Assembly: GCA_038380795.1 (NCBI GenBank)
Contig: CM076266.1
Coordinates: 32,810,145 to 32,874,144 of the forward strand
Length of the DNA: 64,000 bases
From: Pyrocephalus nanus
Taxonomy: Eukaryota > Chordata > Aves > Passeriformes > Tyrannidae
Direction: 5' to 3'
Shown: positions 56,321-64,000 of the stretch, one piece after another
Position numbering within the stretch: position 1 is the first letter of the stretch
Layout: each line of letters starts with the position of its first letter
Made by a program: the position numbers and the translations under genes
The notes under the pieces: model-generated
The model's database searches: none
What the model was told of the DNA's origin: nothing
Seen by the model: only the letters and a program-made list of their open reading frames with translations

Positions 56321-56995
56321 CTTCAACAACACATGGCAGTACCACACTAAATTAAAACATCAGGAACTAAATTTCTCTTGCATCTATTTCCATTTTCACT
56401 AATTATACCCCCAAGCTTTCCAATAGACCAGGCCCTAAAATTCTTTTGAAGCTGAAACAGCCTAAGGAACAGCAGCCTTTTCATAGTAATGGACTTTGAT
56501 GAAGAAACAAAGGTAATACAGCCCTGGAAGCCTTAATATTTCAAATAGAGTTATCATGTGAAAATATGTGTTTATTTAAAAAATGGGGAAAAGACTGTTG
56601 ATAAAAAGCCAAATATGTGTTCCAAAGGAACCAATACTTTGATTTAATCTCATTTAATTGCATCATTCCTTCCTCACCTCCTTTCGTCAGAGTATTTTCT
56701 TGTTCTGCACATAAAATTTAAGTAAGCAAAAGCATTACAAACATGGTATTACTGGGCAGTGCCACTGTACCATGGTGTAACTGAGCTCTGCTTTCACATT
56801 TTGGTAAAGGTGAAAACAGCCCCTGTGAACAATTGCAGCTTTCATAATGGACTCCATTTCAGGGAGAAGAGAGCAGCTATTTTCCCAAACTGCCTCCAGA
56901 CATGCAGTGCTTCCTAACACACAGCTCCTGCTTTAACCATGAAGTCTTGCAGGACCTCTCTAAAACAGAGAGAGAGGAAAGGATTCAGATAAGAT

Positions 56996-57082
56996 AAAAA
57001 AAGAAAAAAAAAACAAAAAAAAACAACCAAAAACCAACCCCAAAAAAAAACACCAACACAAAAAACCCACCAAAAACAACCC
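56996..57082 (+). repeat. Degenerate A/C-rich low-complexity tract
   Basis: About 87 bases of A runs broken by C, CC and CCC (AACAACCAAAAACCAACCCC type), without fixed period. It is very similar in texture to the 5.6-kb tract. Confidence 0.9.
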
Positions 57083-58532
57083 ACAGAAGGATATGAGTCA
57101 GCTTTGACTTCTTGCAGGCAGCCGAAGGCTTCTTTTCAAAACTTCAGGGAGATAATGGATCCTTCTTGGTGTGGTCTCAAGATCAGTGAATGTTGCAATA
57201 CATGCTGAGCATAGAAAGATGAGCAGTTCACATAACCTGCATGGCACATGACTATATGCACAACCACAAAAACACAGCCAGAATGTGCTCTCCAAACGGA
57301 AAGATGAAGGCAGAGGTTCACTGGGTGATGAAGTCTTGAGAAAAGTATCCTTCTCTGTTAGCCCCTTCATCAAAGACACTGAAAAACATAGGTGATTTGC
57401 CATTTGTTCTGCACTTTGCACCTTGCTTTAAAGTGTGGGGTGGAATCGGAAGGATTTTTGGAAAGACAGGTCTCCAAGACCTTACAGCCAGCCACTAAGG
57501 AGGATCTGACCTATATCCTGATCCAGTAACTAATAAAATTTCTTCCTCAACTGAATGAAAAGAGAAAACTCAACAAAACAACGCAAAGGAATACTCTGCA
57601 TCATGAGGGGGAAAATAAAAGACCTCCTGAGACCTAAAGTTGAGAGGCAGAAGAATGAACAATGGCTTAAAATGAAACAAAGAACCTCCCCAAACTCAAG
57701 ACCTGGTCTTAACAATAAAAACGCTCAGCCATGCGTGACATTTTAGCTACTCCTTTGTCTTGTGCCCTAAGCCAGAAACTGCAGACTGGTGGATCAGTGA
57801 GGGTAGATCTCTGTGAAGGAGGGAAGGTTTGTAGAGAAGTTAGGATCTTTGATTAGAGCAACCCAGAGAGTTGTGCAAAACCCTCCCAGGGAGTCGAGCT
57901 TTGGGGAGCACAGGCTTTTCCCTTTGCCTTAACCAGGGTCCTGGGGGAAGCATCTGCCTGCAGATCCGCAGCCCTTGCCCAGGGGAAGGTCTGGGTATCA
58001 GGTATCGCCAGATGGCACTGTGACACAGTTTTCCAACTCCTTTTTCTCCTATGTGAGTGAATGTTCAGTCTTGGAATGACAGGCAACACTGGTCTTCCTT
58101 GAGAGATTTTGGGTAGAAGATGAGAACATAAAGCAGCAGAGGAGCTTGCTCCCTGCCTCAGGCTCCGCCCATGGACAAGTCCCTGAGCAGCTATGCTGGA
58201 GGCTCTGAGACCCCTGAAAGCCAGGGTAGAGTTGTGCCGCGCCTGAACGCCTCTGTCCCAGATTGGTATTTGTGAATAAGTGAAATATTTAAATCAACTC
58301 AGATGCTGTTACATTCACTTATCATGCAGGAACCTAGGAATCCTCTTGGTACCAGTCAGCAGCTAGCAGAAGTGATTCTTGGACAAGACTGGAAGATGAC
58401 ATGGAAGTCTCGTACTAAATGAAATACACACCTCTATATGATGTGCTGCTGTGCCACCAGCCAGCTTGGCAGAGAAGACTAACAGAGTGGTGCAATGGCC
58501 ATTTCAGGAACACCTCAAGCTGCATTCAGATT

Positions 58533-58670
58533 AAAAAAAAAAAAAAAAAGTAAAAAGTCGCAGGATTCAAGACACCTTTTGTGGGGGGGGGGGGCGGGGG
58601 GTTTGTTTGGTTTTCTTTTTTTTTTTTTTTTTGGTTTAGGTTTTTTTTTTTGGGGGGGGAGGGCAGGGGG
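58533..58670 (+). repeat. A-run, G-runs and T-runs cluster with G-quadruplex potential
   Basis: A poly-A run at about 58533-58549 is followed by G12-C-G6 (58583-58601), long T runs, then G8 (58652-58659), GGG and GGGGG (to 58670). The G tracts lie on the strand that serves as template for RARB transcription. This is a likely hotspot for polymerase slippage and assembly error. Confidence 0.85.
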
Positions 58671-61440
58671 AATTGAACCATTCCTTCCACTGTTTGTATC
58701 TTACAGGCACAAATGGCTTTCTAGAATCAAAGCACCACTGAAGGAAATCAGTGTTAAATCAAACTGTGGCTGTTGTCTCTGGTTGGTGCAACAGCAGTCA
58801 ACTGGTTTGATTGCTCCACACCTCTGCTACATATCTTTAAAAGAAAAATGAACCTTCTTTCTTTTTAAGAAGTGTTGGATGTTCATTGTGCTGAACCTGC
58901 AGTGCAGCAGCAAGAACTTTTACTGGTATTTCAAAAAAGTATTGGTACATAAATACACTAAAGGCTCACTCATACAATCACTGTGTCTGAAACTCTTATT
59001 AAAATCAAGGGTGGAGGGCTGAGTGCCTCACTAGATAAGGCTGTAAAAGACAAAGATGTACTTAATTTGTCATTTCATTGTTCAAAGATCCTTGCTAAAA
59101 ATACAATGTGAGCCTAGAGAAAAATATTATGGTTCAATGGAAAGAAATTCTCCAAACCATTAAAAGAAACTAAGCGGTGCTAAAAGATCTCTTTGTTGTG
59201 AGACATTTTTCTGCTCTTTTTCTTAGGGGATGCACTTAAAGGGCGAAATGTAAGTCACTGAAAGTGCATAAAACGGAAATCCCTCCAAACTATGGATGGA
59301 CTTTAACATCATGTCCTCAGCAGTGAAGATCCAGAGTACTCTGAGAATTTATAAATACTCATTCAAGCTTTAACCTATTAAACCTATACAAGTGTCACTT
59401 GCATGTGTATATTTAACTTACATAGTTTTATAATATTCAGTTTATATATGGTATAAGCAGGGGAAAGAAAAATCACTTTGTCCAGGGGGAATAGAAGGTG
59501 TATTATACACTCTATGTCTAGGATTTTTTAAAACAGACTTGCTGGATTATATTTCCATCTCTCTTAACAAAAGTATTTGAAGAAGCTGCAAGGCTCAAAC
59601 AGAACACTAAAAGCAAGTGGGGTCAGTTATATAAGGGCTAGCATTAGTTTGTTAAAAGGTTTTTTCCTACCCACTCCCAAATAAAGGGACAAAGAAGTGA
59701 ACATTGTGGGAATGTGTTCTAAACCACATGATATCCTTATCAGATTGTCATGTACAAGGGAGGTTCTCACACAGGGACCCCATGCTGGTGAGCTGCCCTG
59801 TCACATGATGCAAGTTCTACGCTCCTATTCAGATTACTAAAATGAGCTGAAGAAAGCTAGATCTCCCCCTCCTCCCTCCCTCCTCCCCAAAATAAGCAAA
59901 ATGCACAGTGACCAAAGTCATATTAATTCAGTGCCACTGGGAAAACAATCCTGAGCAGCTGCTAATGATAAGTGAGTATATGAAGAAGATAATCTAGCTG
60001 TTAAAATCTATACCACAATTAATAAGTGATGAGCAGACTTTAATGCATGGAAGCAGAGAATTGGAGAAACCTGTGAATCAGACAAAATAAAGGGAAAAAA
60101 ACCTTGGCTGACTTGCAACTTTATAGAAAGACAGTAAAATGTTTTTATAAACAAGTCCTACTTTGTCCTGTGTCTCTATTTTCACTGTTGACGTTGTGAA
60201 CTCTGTCGTTGAACTACTTTTTTATATAGTTTGGGGGAAGTGGAACAATCTTGTTAACATCTTTAATAATTAAATGAAGGTTCTAAATAGTAATTGGTCA
60301 TTCAAATACATGGCTTGTTTTAAAAAGTGCTGAGGGAGCTCCTAGATGCTCAGCATATTTGGAAATGAAGCCATGAAATGTGGATTTAGGATGCTAACTT
60401 TAGGCTACTGTTTCTGACATTCTTAACTTTTGAAACACATTTGCTCATGCAACGACGAATTAGTAAAATCCCAGACCTTCGATTATTTTTAAAAAGTTTA
60501 AAATCCACATTTTTGGATGCACGTTGTTTACAGATTACAATTAGGAGGAACAGCTAAGATTACTGTGACCGAAAAACTGCACAGAATCATTTCCACATGA
60601 TACCAGTTTGTTTATTTTATACCTAGAATATGGTTCTCATAAAAAAGGCAGCAGCAGTAGACGAGAGACATTACTCTGGGTTTGCCTGCTAGAAAATTCA
60701 GCATTGTTACCCTCCTGCCTATATTTTTTCCTGCACAGACAAAATGATTATTCTGTTAGTTTAAAATAGTTTTGAGCATTTTGTGGCTTGTATTTTTGTG
60801 GTTCCATTTGGTTTGAAAGGGCTTGGATTTCAGCAAGAAGTGGCATGGGTCACAGTGCATGGGGACAGACTTCATGCACGTGAGCAAAGGTCAAAATCAA
60901 TCATAGCTTTGTACTTCCAGGCCTATTACTTTTGGCAGTTTACCCTGCCAGAAGGGGCTAAAATATTTGCCTCCCAAAAGGAGTAAACATCAATAGGAGC
61001 AAGAATATAATCAGATTCTGAACCACTCAGCAATGAGAAATGAGGGAAAAGGATCCCCTCTTCTCTGTAGCCACTAAGCCACTTAAACATTAGATGCAAC
61101 ATTTTCAGCAAAAAGTTGAAAGATTTCACAGCACAGTGACTTGAAAAGGACAATAGGCCTATTTAGGCAATTATATTATGCAGGCTTTGTTATTAGGCAG
61201 CCCTGCTCAGTCCCAGAAAGTCTGGATAATCAAAAGTGTCCAAGTACAGGAAGGGGAAAAGTACAACCCCACCCTCCCGCACAGCCGCTGCCAGGACCTC
61301 TGGATTTGAAGGGTAAAGTCTATTTACCAAAGTTCCTTGGCCATTTTATACATCAACTGATATCCTTCCTCATGGGGCTGCGTGCTACAGCCTAGCAGAG
61401 CTCTGGAAAGCCCTCTGAAACCACAACTAATTTGGCCCCA

Positions 61441-61915
61441 GTCGCCCGCCCCTGTAAATTCACTGCTGAGAGGCTGCTGCCAGCCCCCTAGGCAGAAACT
61501 GCGAGGGGAGAGGGAAGTTCCCCCCCGACTCGCACGCATACCAGTGCCGGTCCCCACGGCCAAACAGATCTGGAAACTCATCGCAGCTGTGCTCTGCTTT
61601 TGAGGTCTCAATAGGATGGGGCATAGCGTGGCTGGACCGCGGCAGACAGCAGTCCTTCTGAGCACAATGTGCCTTTCACAACCCCACTCCCAAATCTAAA
61701 TGCTGGCTGTGTAACACAGCCGCACTTCATCCGCTGCGTAAAGGGCGGTATATAAATTAGACCTGAGCAAAACCAGTCTTTTGGCGTGTTTAGGGGAGGT
61801 GTAACCGTAATCCGCCGACCAGGGCGCCTCACTCCCCGTGCGCCCCTGAGCGAAGCCCCTCACCTTGGCTGGGCTGCAGCGCTGGTGTGACGCACACATG
61901 GTTAAGAAAAACGCT
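61441..61915. promoter_or_regulatory. CpG-dense segment with GC box and TATA-like motif (candidate promoter or enhancer)
   Basis: By direct count this 475-bp stretch holds about 27 CpG dinucleotides, against one or none per 60-base line through most of the window. At 61743-61756 a GGGCGG box abuts TATATAAA on the plus strand; the complement also gives a TTTATATA-type element. A plus-strand start here would be antisense to RARB, and a minus-strand start would give an intronic alternative RARB promoter. No downstream exon with a convincing coding frame or donor was identified in either direction. It does not match the known RARB2 P2 promoter, because no beta-RARE was found. Confidence 0.35.
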
Positions 61916-62629
61916 CAGCAGTAAGTGGGGATTTAACTGGATGTGAGGATGACTAACTTCGCTGTCTGAAACACTATCTCTGTCTTTCAACTCCTTAACT
62001 TCACCGTAACCCTCTTCAAGGCACCGACTCACCAGCCTGGCTTTGTTCTTACAAGTTGCACCTTTGCTGCACAGACTCATTAGGCAAGCAGGGAGTCACC
62101 CAAAGATACATTGTTTTTCCTCCAAGCTTATCCCACCCTGACTTCAACAGCGAACGCCTCTCATCATTTTTGTCTGCAGGAGTTTTTGATAGTGGTGCGT
62201 GTCCCTTAGAGCTTTCCTGTGCCAGCAGACGAATCAGGCTAACTGCATTAGAAACTACGATGAGAATAGTTTCCTCCCTTCAATTAATTTGGAAGAAAAA
62301 TATCCCCACGCAATTTTTTATTTTTAATTTTTTTTTATGCAGTGGATCAGAAACAAACATTTTTTAATAACGTATTTCAGGGCATTAAGCTAGAAATATG
62401 AAAATTTAAACAAAGACTGTATCCCTAAGCAAATCAATCCGAGCGATTTAGCTGTAAAGTTTATAGATGAACTTTAAAGAAAATAACCTGGTTCAAACAG
62501 ATCTTGCCTTCTGGGCACTAGCAAACACACCTGCAGCAATTTGATACTTGGGAATGCAGATTACAAGTCCTTCACTTCAAAATGTTTGTTTTTAAATTCA
62601 GAAAGATGAAAGAAAATAAAGTAGTGAGC

Positions 62630-62646
62630 TTTTTTTTTTTTTTTTT
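62630..62646. repeat. Poly-T tract
   Basis: A run of 17 T in the RARB intron. Confidence 0.85.
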
Positions 62647-64000
62647 GGAGCACAGATGTTTCCAAGTGGTTGCAGGGAATAAGAACCTGACCCAAACATT
62701 GTAATAATCCAGAATTCTGAAGGAAAACATGCACCTTCTGGAGTCCCATCTTCATGAACTTTCTAAAAGTTAATAATTGCTAGCTCCTCTCTAGGCAAAC
62801 ACCTCCTACCAAACTGAAATAAGAACTGTATACTACACGAGCCCCAACATCCCAGTGTGTTCTGCTGCCATATCCATAACTTTTGCCTTCATCAAATTTT
62901 TCATGCTTGTAACCCTAAGGAAATGCAGTAGGCAGTAGTCTTCTACTTGATATAATTAGCTGAAACACTACATAATGCCAAACAAACTTCCTCTTGTTTT
63001 GGGCCTGTTCATTTGGTTTTTTGCCTGTTTAATTAATGAAGACTAATGAAGACTTTTTTTTAATAGGCTTTTCCAAGGTCAAATCGCCATTCTTTGCAGC
63101 TCTTCTCTCAGGACCTGTCCTGTTCCCACTTCCGCAATATTTAGTTAGCTCACATTTCACCAAAAGTTACTGGTTTTCTCTCTGTGTTTGTTGCCGCTGC
63201 ACTACAAGGGAGCAGAAAATTCTAGCTTACTTAAGAAGCTATAGATCATTCATTCTTGCTATCTCAACTCTTTTGTCCTTCTAAGAACTATCCTCGTCTA
63301 ATTTGATTATAGTGACCTGATTTTTATCTTATGACAAAAGGAGAGAGAATGAATTACAATTAAAAGTGCAGTTGGTTCTACTCTCATTTCTGAGTCCATA
63401 ATTTTCTTCGCAAACAAATAATTTCATTTTAAATCTACTAACTAATATCACATCAATCATCAACATATTTGAGTGCAAAAATTAGGGGGGTTTTCTGCGT
63501 GCTTCTAAAACATCGCACAATATGCAATGGCTAACAGTTGCACTGCAAACCCATGGCAGATTTTTCCTCCCACAGGGGAGAGGAGAAAAATACCACTCAA
63601 GTTAAGGTCATGTTTGGGTTGTGCCTTATCCTCTATTTTTACTTTGCAGACCCTCGTGGACTAGAAAATTCATGATGCTGCAGGAGCGCGCTAGCTTAGT
63701 GAATCGGATTAACGTACTGAAGATGTGCTGAAGTTGGAGACCTACAGCATTCTGCCCTAAACTCTGCAATGGCCAATTTTGCTAGCGTTTCAATTGAAAC
63801 CCTGATGCTGTCTGGGATTGTTACTGGCCTGCTCTGAGTCTGCACTATCCATGTACTATTCCCTCAACAACCATTTACGTTTTACTCTACAATTACGTCT
63901 CTATCAAAACAATATTTCCAAGGCCTAAAGCAAGGGCTGCAGGTGTACTGCCTTTTTTTTTTTTTCTCAGAATCAAAAATAAAACAACAAAGTAGACCAA

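Overview
The window is vertebrate nuclear genomic DNA, most likely from a bird. It is AT-rich and gene-poor, dominated by non-coding sequence, with CR1-type LINE 3' ends of the sauropsid kind and no Alu-like or rodent-type SINEs that I can see. The only gene I can support is RARB (retinoic acid receptor beta), on the minus strand. It is represented by two internal coding exons, 42966-43114 (149 bp) and 21566-21707 (142 bp). Together they encode the end of the A/B region and the whole two-zinc-finger DNA-binding domain. Both exons have canonical AG acceptors and GT donors, and their phases fit each other. Several residues mark the paralogue as RARB rather than RARA or RARG.

Layout on the plus strand, so the gene reads right to left. 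Positions 43115-64000 are the downstream (3') part of a large intron; its upstream exon (RARB isoform N-terminus and promoter) is not seen here. Position 42966-43114 is the first-zinc-finger exon. Positions 21708-42965 are a complete 21,258-bp intron. Position 21566-21707 is the second-zinc-finger exon. Positions 1-21565 are the start of the next intron; the hinge and ligand-binding exons must lie beyond the left edge.

The introns hold sparse repeats: two CR1 3'-end fragments (about 37.2 kb and 41.1 kb), an ancient L2/CR1-clade LINE reverse-transcriptase fossil (about 39.3-40.2 kb), several degenerate A/C-rich (or G/T-rich) tracts, homopolymers and short tandem repeats. Possible regulatory signals are a CpG-dense, TATA-containing segment at 61.4-61.9 kb, a cluster of nuclear-receptor half-sites at 5.07-5.11 kb, an inverted AGGTCA pair at 40.95 kb, and three AT-rich segments dense in homeodomain-type cores. 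All of these are inference from motif reading.

No prokaryotic feature, CRISPR array, RNA gene, intact transposon or new multi-gene system was found. The many 60-190-codon open frames fit chance expectation, and none shows a recognisable domain. The window reads as the intronic interior of one developmental regulator gene.
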